From contig NZ_VLLF01000004.1 in the NCBI RefSeq assembly GCF_007830545.1, positions 124,001-188,000 on the forward strand: 64,000 nt of DNA, in the 5' to 3' direction. Both the position numbers and the translations under genes were made by a program. The DNA is from Roseibium hamelinense. GTDB lineage: Bacteria; Pseudomonadota; Alphaproteobacteria; Rhizobiales; Stappiaceae. The notes beneath the pieces are model-generated. The model had not been told where the DNA came from, searched no databases, and was given only the letters and a program-made list of their open reading frames with translations. This document shows positions 35,961-44,295 of this stretch, piece after piece. Numbering within the stretch: position 1 is the stretch's first letter; each line of letters opens with the position of its first letter.

Positions 35961-36671
35961 CTATGAGCCGTCCGACAAGTTCTCCCGCCCTATAATGCCC
36001 ATGCCGTCGCTGATGTCCGCTGCAATGGCGGATTTGAGGGCGGTCACATTCTTTTCAAGAATGGCCGCGAGCGCTTCTTTGTGCCGGTCAACAAGATTCA
36101 CGGTGCCGACGCGCCCGTAGACGGTCCTCATGAAAGGCGCAAATTGCAGCCACAGGCTTTTCACGAGCGGCAGCATGATCTCCGATTTGGAGGCTTCATA
36201 AAGTTTGAAATGAAACAGGTGATTGAGACGGAGATATGCCTCAGGGTCGCCCAAGGTAAGGCTCTCGTCGACCTTTAAGTCGATTTCCTTGAGTTCGCGG
36301 AGAAGCCTAGGCGTGATTTGCTTCATGGCAATTCCGGCGAGTTCCGGCTCTAAAAGCAGTCGCGTTCTAAGAATTTCATCGAACCGGGACGGCGACATTT
36401 CGGGCACTTGCACACGGCCATTCGGTTTAACTTCGAGCGCCTTTTCCGCAGCCAGCCGCTGAATGACTTCGCGCACAGGCATCGGGCTCACCCCCAAGTC
36501 CTTGGCAAGCCCCCGAAGAGTGACTGATTTGCCCGGGATGAACCGTCCAATGAGCAAACCTGCGCGTATGGCTTGGTCAACCTGAGCGCGCGCGGTTCCG
36601 CGCTCAGCGCTGCGATCTTGTGTGGCATGCTCGGAAGTGTTGGCTGGAGAATGTGCAAGGTCACTTTGCAC
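35961..36671 (-). CDS. GntR-family (FCD) transcriptional regulator
   Basis: A GntR regulator with an N-terminal winged helix (TLRGLAKDLGVSPMPVREVIQRLAAEKAL) and a C-terminal FCD ligand domain with conserved Asp/His positions (RTRLLLEPELAG, NHLFHFKLYEA, DRHKEAL). It probably senses a polyamine or derived acid and controls the neighbouring ligase and aminotransferase genes. The start is uncertain: GTG at 36671 gives 236 residues, the usual length, while a longer open frame beginning with TTG at 36791 overlaps the divergent gene's upstream region. Confidence 0.85.
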   Translation of the reverse strand: MQSDLAHSPANTSEHATQDRSAERGTARAQVDQAIRAGLLIGRFIPGKSVTLRGLAKDLGVSPMPVREVIQRLAAEKALEVKPNGRVQVPEMSPSRFDEILRTRLLLEPELAGIAMKQITPRLLRELKEIDLKVDESLTLGDPEAYLRLNHLFHFKLYEASKSEIMLPLVKSLWLQFAPFMRTVYGRVGTVNLVDRHKEALAAILEKNVTALKSAIAADISDGMGIIGRENLSDGS

Positions 36672-36764
36672 GTGTTTTTGTTCCCATGACTTGCCGGCGT
36701 ATTGGCAAATGCCGGTTTCGTATCTGCCGGAGGTGAAGCGGCAGCTTGACAGCTTTGCAAGAAG

Positions 36765-36772
36765 GTGATCAC
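36765..36772. promoter_or_regulatory. Second GTGATCAC element, upstream of the plus-strand GS-like gene
   Basis: GTGATCAC within AAGGTGATCACATTTT shares the core and a nearby TTGCAA with the palindrome at 35899-35912. It lies between the GntR gene and the plus-strand ligase, so it is a candidate site for the same regulator. Confidence 0.45.
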
Positions 36773-36853
36773 ATTTTAATGAAATGTGCAAACATCATGT
36801 CAGCGCGCCCTGAAAAGAAGGCGAAGACGCGAGCGCGCTTGAAAGGAAATATT

Positions 36854-38251
36854 TTGAAGCAGTTCAAAGCAAGCATGCCGCATATGACGCTTGAGCATCC
36901 GGCCGAACCCGGCTGGAAAGACAGCTTCGAAGAATTTCTAGTCGCGCACCCGGATTTGGACACGCTCGAAGTTGTGCTGCCGGATACAAACGGAGTGTTG
37001 CGTGGAAAGTGGCTGCCTGGCGCGGCGCTGCCCAAAGTCTTCGAACAAGGCGTTGCATTCCCATACTCCCTTTATGGACTGGATGTTTGGGGCCGCGAAG
37101 TTGAGGACACGGGTCTTCATCTGGAGACCGGCGATAAAGACGGTGTGTGCTGGCCGATCCCTGAGACCTTGAAAATCGTTCCATGGACAGAACGCAAGAC
37201 GGCTCAGGTGCTTTTGTCCATGTATGACAGGGACGGTGAGCCCTTCGGCATCGAACCTCGTCATGTTTTGCAGGCAATGGTCAACAAACTAGCTGATCGG
37301 GGACTGGCGGCAACCTGTGCCTTTGAACTCGAGTTTTACTTGTTCGAGGAAAGCGACGGTGATTGGACCGAGCAGCCCAAACCGCTGTTTTCAACCCATC
37401 TGGGGCCGGCGCGGCAGAACATGTATGCGCTGTCCGATCTGGAAGCGCTTATGCCAGTCGTCGATGATTTGCGCATCGCTTGCGATATCCAGGGTATTCC
37501 TGCAGATGCAGCGGTTTCCGAAGCCGCTCCTGGGCAGTTCGAATTAAACCTGCACCATCGCAACAATGCGGTTCATGCTGCTGATGACGTTGTGCTTCTG
37601 CGCCGCCTCGTGCAAGGCGTAGCGCGCAAACATGAACTGAAGGCATCGTTTATGGCCAAGCCCTATGTGGAATGGCCAGGAAACGGCATGCACGTGCATG
37701 TTTCAATGGAAGATGTCAGCGGCAACATCTTTTCGTGCCCTGACAAGGGCTGGGAGCGGTTGGGTTTCGCCATAAATGGTTTATTGGAAACGATGCCAGA
37801 GGCGCTGCTTTTGTTCACTTCGACCTTTAATGGGTTCCGGCGTATGCAGCCCGGATCATACGCGCCGACCTCTTTGTGCTGGGGGTTTGACAACCGCTCA
37901 GTAGCCTTACGCGTTCCTGCCAGTTCACCGGATGCCGCTCGCGTGGAGCATCGGATCGCGGGTGCGGATGCCAACCCCTATTTGGCCCTGACAGGTATTC
38001 TCGCCGGGATGCTGGAGGGGCTGAACAGTGAAACGCCGCCGCCTCCGCCGGTGGCGGGAAATGCTTATGAGAAAAAACAAAAGCGTCTGACGCCTTGGAT
38101 GGATGAAGCGATCGATGCCTTCGAGGCGTCTGAGCGCATGAAAGAGGCGGTGGGTCCAGAAATGCATAAGGTTCTTACCGAGATTAAACGGGAGGAGTTG
38201 AACGAGTTCGGCCGCGAGATCTCTTCGCTCGAACGGCAGACCTATCTCTAA
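36854..38251 (+). CDS. Glutamine-synthetase-like ligase, second probable gamma-glutamylpolyamine synthetase
   Basis: A GS-superfamily ligase of about 465 residues. The PDTNGVLRGKWL element matches the PuuA/SpuI group. FELEFYLFEE, SEAAPGQFELNLHH, HVHVSM and the ATP-site RRMQPGSYAPTS are visible. The last residues (REELNEFGREISSLERQTYL) end like many family members. The start is unsettled: TTG at 36854 has an AAAGGAAA site six bases upstream, but ATG codons at 36797 and 36875 are also in frame. It is divergent from the GntR gene and 150 bp upstream of the polyamine importer. Confidence 0.85.
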   Translation: MKQFKASMPHMTLEHPAEPGWKDSFEEFLVAHPDLDTLEVVLPDTNGVLRGKWLPGAALPKVFEQGVAFPYSLYGLDVWGREVEDTGLHLETGDKDGVCWPIPETLKIVPWTERKTAQVLLSMYDRDGEPFGIEPRHVLQAMVNKLADRGLAATCAFELEFYLFEESDGDWTEQPKPLFSTHLGPARQNMYALSDLEALMPVVDDLRIACDIQGIPADAAVSEAAPGQFELNLHHRNNAVHAADDVVLLRRLVQGVARKHELKASFMAKPYVEWPGNGMHVHVSMEDVSGNIFSCPDKGWERLGFAINGLLETMPEALLLFTSTFNGFRRMQPGSYAPTSLCWGFDNRSVALRVPASSPDAARVEHRIAGADANPYLALTGILAGMLEGLNSETPPPPPVAGNAYEKKQKRLTPWMDEAIDAFEASERMKEAVGPEMHKVLTEIKREELNEFGREISSLERQTYL

Positions 38252-38401
38252 GGCACGAGAATGTACCGCCCGATTGACAGGGGCGGACTGGCCATGCGGG
38301 CTAGGGTGGAAATTATGAATTCGGCATGTAAGGTATGAATATTGCACGATAACGGGCGGTCAAAAGCCCGACTTGAACCTTCAGGAGCGGAGTTACCCAG
38401 T

Positions 38402-39493
38402 ATGATGAAGAACCTCCTCGCAAGCGCTGCGGCTGTGGCACTGGTCACCGGATCGGCACTCGCCCAGGATCGGGTCGTGAATGTCTACAATTGGTCTGAC
38501 TATATCGATGAGTCGATCTTGGAAGACTTCACCAAAGAGACCGGAATCAAAGTCGTCTACGACGTTTTTGACAGCAACGAAATTCTGGAAACCAAACTGC
38601 TGGCCGGGGGGACCGGCTACGATGTTGTGGTGCCGACTGGAACTTTCCTGTCCCGCCAGATCCAGGCCGGTGTCTTTTCCAAACTGGACAAGTCGAAGCT
38701 CGATAATCTCGAAAACATGTGGGCTGATATTGAGCAGCGCGTCGAGAAATACGATCCGGGCAATGACTACTCAATCAATTACATGTGGGGCACGACTGGC
38801 CTCGGCTACAATGTCGAAAAGGTTGAAGAAGCTCTTGGAGAGGCTGCGCCTACCGACAGCTGGGACCTATTATTCGATACCGCAAACCTGGAAAAACTCC
38901 AGGAATGCGGTGTTCATGTACTGGATGCACCGACAGAGCTGATCCCTGCCGCTTTGAACCATCTTGGCATTGACCCGGACAGCAAGGAAACGGCTGATAT
39001 TGAGAAAGCCGGTGAGTTGTTGCTGACGATCCGGCCATACATTCAAAAGTTCCATTCCTCTGAGTACATCAATGCACTGGCAAATGGCGATATCTGTCTT
39101 GCAGTGGGGTGGTCCGGTGATGTCTTGCAAGCTCGTGATCGGGCTGCAGAAGCCGACAATGGCGTTACGGTTGCTTATTCGATCCCCAAGGAAGGCGCTT
39201 TGATGTGGTTCGACCAGATGGCGATCCCGGCTGATGCGCCCAACCCGGAAGAAGCGCATGAATTTTTAAACTACATCATGCGCCCAGACGTCATGGCGAA
39301 AGCGTCGAACTATGTGTTTTACGCCAATGGAAACAAGGCTTCACAAGAGCTTTTAAATGATGACGTCATCGGCGACCCCGCAATCTACCCAACCGAAGAA
39401 TCGGTGAAAAATCTCTACACCGTTACTGCTTATGATCCGAAGGTTAACCGGGTTGTGACCCGTACTTGGACCAACGTGAAAAGCGGTCAGTAA
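38402..39493 (+). CDS. potF: Polyamine ABC transporter, periplasmic binding protein
   Basis: A 363-residue binding protein with a signal peptide (SALA-QD at about residue 20). The mature start VVNVYNWSDYIDESILEDF is diagnostic of PotF/SpuD proteins, with acidic and aromatic residues that hold the polyamine. Other matches are YMWGTTGLGYN and LAVGWSGDVLQARDRA. Putrescine or spermidine is the likely ligand. An attenuator hairpin separates it from the ATPase gene. Context with ligases and aminotransferase supports catabolic uptake. Confidence 0.93.
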   Translation: MMKNLLASAAAVALVTGSALAQDRVVNVYNWSDYIDESILEDFTKETGIKVVYDVFDSNEILETKLLAGGTGYDVVVPTGTFLSRQIQAGVFSKLDKSKLDNLENMWADIEQRVEKYDPGNDYSINYMWGTTGLGYNVEKVEEALGEAAPTDSWDLLFDTANLEKLQECGVHVLDAPTELIPAALNHLGIDPDSKETADIEKAGELLLTIRPYIQKFHSSEYINALANGDICLAVGWSGDVLQARDRAAEADNGVTVAYSIPKEGALMWFDQMAIPADAPNPEEAHEFLNYIMRPDVMAKASNYVFYANGNKASQELLNDDVIGDPAIYPTEESVKNLYTVTAYDPKVNRVVTRTWTNVKSGQ

Positions 39494-39504
39494 ACGAAAC
39501 CAGG

Positions 39505-39530
39505 GGCCCGCACCAAGCGGGCCTCTTTTT
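39505..39530 (+). terminator. Attenuator hairpin after potF
   Basis: GGCCCGC and GCGGGCC form a seven-pair stem with a 5-nt loop, followed by TCTTTTT. It lies between the binding-protein gene and the ATPase gene of one operon. Confidence 0.8.
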
Positions 39531-39562
39531 GCGCATCATCTGAATGGCGGTCGGGGGCAAAC

Positions 39563-40714
39563 TTGGCAAAGATGAGCATTGGGCCGGTGCGCCGGGATTT
39601 TACCCCTTGGGAAGATCCAAGCGCCATTCCCTTCATTGAGTTCCGAAATGTCACAAAGCGGTTTGGAGATTTTGTGGCCGTCAAGAACCTGAGCCTGAAG
39701 GTTTATGAACGCGAGTTTTTTGCACTCCTTGGCGGCTCGGGCTGCGGCAAGACAACATTGATGCGCATGCTGGCGGGCTTCGAAAACCCAAGCGAAGGGC
39801 AAATTCTGCTGGACGGGCAGGATTTGGCCGGGGTGCCACCATTTCGGCGCCCGACAAACATGATGTTTCAGTCCTACGCCTTGTTTCCGCATATGAGTGT
39901 AGAGGCAAACATCGCTTTCGGTTTGAAGCAGGATAACATTGCAAAAACTGAAATCGATGCGCGCGTAAAGGAGATGCTGAGACTTACCAAACTCGAAGCC
40001 TTCGCGAAGCGCAAGCCGCATCAGCTCTCTGGAGGCCAAAGACAGCGCGTCGCTCTGGCTCGATCCTTGGCAAAACGCCCCAAAGTCCTTCTGCTCGATG
40101 AGCCTCTTGGCGCGCTTGATCGCAAGTTGCGCGAAGAAACGCAGTTCGAACTCATGAACCTGCAGGAAGAGTTGAAGATGACCTTCTTGATCGTGACTCA
40201 CGATCAAGAAGAGGCAATGACGGTTGCTGATCGCATTGCTGTCATGGACGCGGGCGAGATAGTCCAAGTTTCGACGCCAGCGGAGATTTATGAAACTCCG
40301 AGCTGTAAGTTCGTCGCCGACTTTATCGGAGACATCAACCTGATAGAGGCGACCGTTCTCGAAAAGCACGCCGGCGGAACCAGGCTGCAGGCGTCTGACC
40401 CGGAATTTCTCATTGATACGGACCAGCAGACAGCTGCAACGGAGGGGGAGCAGGTATGGTTTGCGCTGCGCCCTGAAAAGGTTCGCATCAATCACGGCAG
40501 CCCGTCTGGCGAGTCGGTAAACCAGTCAAAGGCGCTGGTGTGGGACATTGCCTACATGGGCGATGTATCGATCTTCCATTCTCGGCTCAGCGAGAGCAAG
40601 ACGATGCGGTCTACGGTCGCCAACGTCACCAGAACAGTCGAGCAGCCGATTTCCTGGGATGATGAGGTCACCCTTTCTTGGGAACGGAATGCTGGCGTCA
40701 TTCTGACAAGCTAA
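39563..40714 (+). CDS. potG: Polyamine ABC transporter ATP-binding protein
   Basis: A 383-residue ATPase of the PotA/PotG type. Walker A is GGSGCGKTT, the signature LSGGQRQRVALARS and Walker B LLLDEPLGALD, with the switch His in VTHDQEEA. The C-terminal 110 residues form the TOBE regulatory domain (FALRPEKVRI). The start is taken as TTG at 39563, five bases after a GGGGG run; an ATG nine bases later is the alternative. It powers the PotH/PotI-type permeases encoded next. Confidence 0.94.
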   Translation: MAKMSIGPVRRDFTPWEDPSAIPFIEFRNVTKRFGDFVAVKNLSLKVYEREFFALLGGSGCGKTTLMRMLAGFENPSEGQILLDGQDLAGVPPFRRPTNMMFQSYALFPHMSVEANIAFGLKQDNIAKTEIDARVKEMLRLTKLEAFAKRKPHQLSGGQRQRVALARSLAKRPKVLLLDEPLGALDRKLREETQFELMNLQEELKMTFLIVTHDQEEAMTVADRIAVMDAGEIVQVSTPAEIYETPSCKFVADFIGDINLIEATVLEKHAGGTRLQASDPEFLIDTDQQTAATEGEQVWFALRPEKVRINHGSPSGESVNQSKALVWDIAYMGDVSIFHSRLSESKTMRSTVANVTRTVEQPISWDDEVTLSWERNAGVILTS

Positions 40715-40727
40715 CGCGGGGCGGAGC

Positions 40728-41660
40728 ATGGAGGATACATCGAAAGCGATGCCGGTGCCAAAGCGCTCGTTGGGCGCATGGGGGCTCATTGCGGTGCCTT
40801 ATTTTTGGCTGCTTGTCTTTTTTCTTGCGCCATTTTTCATCGTATTCAAGATTTCCCTGTCGCAAATCGCGATTGCGATTCCTCCCTACATCCCGACATT
40901 TGATCTGTCCGAGGGATGGTCAGCATTCAAAGACAATTTGGCTATGCTGTCCTTCGACAATTATGTGTGGCTTACAGAAGACGATCTTTACTGGAAGTCC
41001 TACCTGTCGAGTGTTCAGATCGCCGGCGTCTCAACCTTTCTGACGTTGCTTTTGGGTTATCCGATTGCTTATGGCATGGCCCGTAGCCCAAAGGAGTGGC
41101 GCCCGACCCTGCTAATGCTCATCATCCTACCGTTTTGGACGAGTTTTCTGATCCGTGTATACGCTTGGATTGGTATCTTGAAGAATGAGGGCCTGCTAAA
41201 CCAGCTGCTGCTTTCCCTGGGGCTGATCGGCGAGCCGCTAACGATCTTGAACACCAACACAGCCGTTTACATCGGCATTGTCTATTCCTATCTGCCGTTC
41301 TTGGTTCTGCCGCTTTATGCCAGCCTGGAGAAACTCGACATTAGTCTCTTGGAGGCAGCCGAAGACCTTGGGTGCCCACCTTGGAGGGCATTTTGGCAGA
41401 TAACGGTGCCTCTGTCGCTGCCAGGTGTCATTGCTGGCTGTTTTCTAGTGTTCATTCCCGCTGTCGGTGAATTTGTCATTCCTGACCTTTTGGGTGGGTC
41501 GAACACGCTCATGATCGGCAAGACACTCTGGGTTGAGTTCTTCGCCAACCGGGATTGGCCGGTTTCCTCTGCAGTCGCAGTCATCCTGTTGCTCTTGCTG
41601 GTCATTCCAATCGTTCTTTTCCAGAACCAACAGCAGAAAATGGCGGAGAAGGATGCATGA
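40728..41660 (+). CDS. potH: Polyamine ABC transporter permease (PotH type)
   Basis: A 310-residue inner-membrane permease with six predicted membrane helices. The coupling loop is EAAEDLGCPPWRAFWQITVPLSLPGVIAG, which docks to the ATPase. A hydrophobic first helix (YFWLLVFFLAPFFIVFKISL) follows a short cytoplasmic N-terminus. It starts 13 nt after potG behind GGGGCGGAG and overlaps potI by 4 nt. Confidence 0.93.
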   Translation: MEDTSKAMPVPKRSLGAWGLIAVPYFWLLVFFLAPFFIVFKISLSQIAIAIPPYIPTFDLSEGWSAFKDNLAMLSFDNYVWLTEDDLYWKSYLSSVQIAGVSTFLTLLLGYPIAYGMARSPKEWRPTLLMLIILPFWTSFLIRVYAWIGILKNEGLLNQLLLSLGLIGEPLTILNTNTAVYIGIVYSYLPFLVLPLYASLEKLDISLLEAAEDLGCPPWRAFWQITVPLSLPGVIAGCFLVFIPAVGEFVIPDLLGGSNTLMIGKTLWVEFFANRDWPVSSAVAVILLLLLVIPIVLFQNQQQKMAEKDA

Positions 41661-42478
41661 GAAACGGTCCAACCTGGTTTAATGTCACCTCGCTTGTTCT
41701 CGGCTTTTCATTCTTATATCTGCCGATTGTTCTTTTGGTGATTTTCTCCTTCAACGAATCCCGGCTGGTCACTGTTTGGGGCGGCTTTTCCACCAAATGG
41801 TATGGTGAATTGTTCCAGAACCAGCAGCTCCTGGATGCAGCCTGGGTCACACTCAAGGTTGCTTTCCTTTCCGCCAGCATTGCGACGGTACTGGGAACCA
41901 TGGCAGCGCTGGTACTTGTCCGGTCTGGCCGGTTTGTCGGACGTTCCCTTTTCTCCGGAATGATCTTTGCGCCCCTCGTGATGCCCGAAGTGATCCTCGG
42001 GCTTTCTTTGCTCCTGCTATTTGTTGCAATGGATCAGGCGCGTGGGTTCTGGACGGTTATGATCGCGCATACGACCTTTGCCATGTGTTATGTCGCTGTT
42101 GTGGTCCAATCGCGTCTCGTCGGTTTTGACAAGAGCGTTGAGGAGGCAGCTGAGGATCTTGGTTGTCCGCCCGCAAAAACCTTCTTTCAAATCACGCTGC
42201 CAATTATTTTTCCAGGTGTCATTGCCGGCTGGATGCTGGCATTTACGCTTTCACTGGATGATCTCGTTATTGCGAGCTTCACGACAGGTCCGGGGGCAAC
42301 GACATTGCCCATGAAAATCTATTCCCAAGTGCGTTTGGGAGTGACTCCTGAAATCAATGCCGTGTGCACTATTCTGGTAGGCCTCGTGACAATTGGTGTG
42401 ATCGCGGCGTCTCTCGTAACGAAACGCCAACAGGTTCAGCGCGAGCGAGACGAACGTCTAGCCTTCGGTCCGCATTGA
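41657..42478 (+). CDS. potI: Polyamine ABC transporter permease (PotI type)
   Basis: A 273-residue permease, the second membrane half of the importer. The coupling loop reads EEAAEDLGCPPAKTFFQITLPIIFPGVIAG. The C-terminus has the SLDDLVIASFTTGPGATTLPM stretch of PotI proteins. The ATG overlaps the potH stop (ATGA). An upstream open frame inside potH was not used. Confidence 0.93.
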   Translation: MRNGPTWFNVTSLVLGFSFLYLPIVLLVIFSFNESRLVTVWGGFSTKWYGELFQNQQLLDAAWVTLKVAFLSASIATVLGTMAALVLVRSGRFVGRSLFSGMIFAPLVMPEVILGLSLLLLFVAMDQARGFWTVMIAHTTFAMCYVAVVVQSRLVGFDKSVEEAAEDLGCPPAKTFFQITLPIIFPGVIAGWMLAFTLSLDDLVIASFTTGPGATTLPMKIYSQVRLGVTPEINAVCTILVGLVTIGVIAASLVTKRQQVQRERDERLAFGPH

Positions 42479-42617
42479 GTGTGACCAGCACAAAAGCCTT
42501 TTAATTCGGAGTGGCCTGTGCAGGTGCAGCATTTGTCAAACATGCCCTCTTGACGCCACGTCCGGCCTGGGATCAATTGCGAGCCGACCGGCCAAAGAAG
42601 TCTTTCGGGAGTGAGAA

Positions 42618-43313
42618 ATGAATAAGATTTATCCGGACGCGAAAAGCGCGTTGGACGGATTGGCATTCGACGGCATGACCATTATGGCGGGCGGATTTGG
42701 CCTGTGCGGCATTCCGGAGAACCTGATAACGGCCCTTCGGGATACAGGAGCCAAGGATATCACGGCGATTTCAAACAATGCCGGGGTGGATGATTTTGGC
42801 CTTGGGTTGCTGTTGCAGACCCGTCAGATCAAAAAAATGGTCTCGTCCTATGTCGGTGAAAACGCCACCTTCGAGAAACAATATCTGAATGGCGAGCTGG
42901 AACTTGAGTTCAACCCTCAAGGTACCCTGGCCGAACGCATTCGCGCTGGAGGGGCCGGTATTCCCGGGTTTTATACCAAGACTGGTGTGGGAACGCTCGT
43001 TGCAGAAGGCAAAGAACACAAGTATTTTAGCGGCGAAACCTACATTATGGAGACCGGCCTCATTGCCGATGTGTCTCTTGTTAAAGCCTGGAAGGCCGAT
43101 AAGGAAGGCAACCTCATCTACCGGAAAACCGCACGCAATTTCAATCCGATGATGGCGACGGCCGGCAAAACGACCATTGTCGAGGTTGAAGAGATTGTCG
43201 AAACCGGTGATTTGGATCCTGATCACATCCATACGGCCGGTATTTTTGTCGACCGGTTGGTTTTGGGATCCTTTGAAAAACGGATCGAAAAGCGCACAAC
43301 GCGCGACGCCTAA
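42618..43313 (+). CDS. scoA: 3-oxoacid CoA-transferase subunit A
   Basis: A 231-residue family I CoA-transferase alpha subunit. The glycine-rich CoA region [16 protein letters not shown] near residue 24 is typical. It moves CoA from succinyl-CoA to acetoacetate or another 3-oxoacid, working with the B subunit encoded 21 nt downstream. The pair may be used in ketone-body or PHB-derived acetoacetate breakdown. PcaI (3-oxoadipate) is a less likely alternative, as no pca gene is near. Confidence 0.92.
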   Translation: MNKIYPDAKSALDGLAFDGMTIMAGGFGLCGIPENLITALRDTGAKDITAISNNAGVDDFGLGLLLQTRQIKKMVSSYVGENATFEKQYLNGELELEFNPQGTLAERIRAGGAGIPGFYTKTGVGTLVAEGKEHKYFSGETYIMETGLIADVSLVKAWKADKEGNLIYRKTARNFNPMMATAGKTTIVEVEEIVETGDLDPDHIHTAGIFVDRLVLGSFEKRIEKRTTRDA

Positions 43314-43334
43314 GCGTTCTGAAGGAGATTTGAT

Positions 43335-43961
43335 ATGGCCTGGACACGCGATGATATGGCCAAGCGCGCTGCACAAGAACTCGAAGACGGGTTCTATGTC
43401 AATTTGGGGATCGGGATTCCGACCCTTGTATCGAACTACATACCCGCTGGGGTGCATGTAACCCTGCAGTCCGAAAACGGCATGCTGGGGATGGGGCCGT
43501 TCCCGACCGAGAATGAAGTCGATGCGGACTTGATCAATGCCGGGAAACAGACCATCACCGAGCTGCCGCAGACCAGTTATTTTTCGTCAGCGGACAGTTT
43601 CGGCATGATCCGTGGCGGTCACATTGACTTGTCGATCCTCGGTGCGATGGAAGTTTCGGAGAAGGGCGATCTGGCCAACTGGATGATCCCTGGAAAAATG
43701 GTCAAGGGAATGGGTGGCGCCATGGACCTTGTGGCGGGTGTAAAGCGCGTGGTCGTTATCATGGATCACACATCCAAAGCAGGTGCCCCGAAGCTTCTCA
43801 AGGAATGTAGCTTGCCCTTGACGGGTGTCGGCTGCGTGGATCGCATCATCACCAACTTCGGCGTTTTTGATGTTGCTGAAGACGGTTTGAAGGTGGTTGA
43901 GCTCGCCACGGGTGTCAGCAAAGACGATGTTGAAGCGGCAACGGAAGCGCATCTGGTGTGA
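43335..43961 (+). CDS. scoB: 3-oxoacid CoA-transferase subunit B
   Basis: A 208-residue beta subunit. The catalytic Glu lies in [14 protein letters not shown], and the N-terminal [15 protein letters not shown] and the [28 protein letters not shown] stretch are conserved in ScoB. A strong GGAG site precedes the ATG. It ends at a terminator and forms a two-gene unit with scoA. Confidence 0.93.
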   Translation: MAWTRDDMAKRAAQELEDGFYVNLGIGIPTLVSNYIPAGVHVTLQSENGMLGMGPFPTENEVDADLINAGKQTITELPQTSYFSSADSFGMIRGGHIDLSILGAMEVSEKGDLANWMIPGKMVKGMGGAMDLVAGVKRVVVIMDHTSKAGAPKLLKECSLPLTGVGCVDRIITNFGVFDVAEDGLKVVELATGVSKDDVEAATEAHLV

Positions 43962-44295
43962 AAGCGGTAGTTCCGCAGAAATATTTTAAAAGGCTCGTTC
44001 TTTTGAACGGGCCTTTTTTGCGACGAATATCGCTTACCGGTCTCTTTGATGTGCTGTTTTGAAACAAACGGGGGTTATTCAAAATAGCAATTAAGACCTC
44101 GTTAATATTGTCAAATTTTCCGATGATTGCGGAAATCTACATTAACCAAGATACTTGTTGGAAATAAAGGACTATTTGTTAGCCGGTAAAATAGAGGCTC
44201 AATATTTAAACTTTTCCTGTGTTTTACCCTAAGTAATAAATCGTGGGGCAACGATTTAGCGCTATTCTTACAGGGTGGTTTAGGAGGGTGATAGT
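43962..44295. other. 334-bp intergenic region between scoB and the GGDEF-EAL gene
   Basis: It contains the scoB terminator and then about 250 bp of clearly AT-rich sequence, including TTTCCG...CGGAAA as a short inverted repeat near 44118-44136. It probably carries the promoter of the downstream signalling gene. No gene is seen. Confidence 0.6.
43991..44019 (+). terminator. Terminator after scoB
   Basis: AGGCTCGTTC pairs with GAACGGGCCT (one G-T) around a TTTT loop and runs into TTTTTT, about 30 nt after the stop. Confidence 0.9.

Noticed and set aside
39536..40495. Minus-strand open frame of 319 codons opposite potG
   Set aside because: It is the shadow of an ATPase with all Walker motifs intact.
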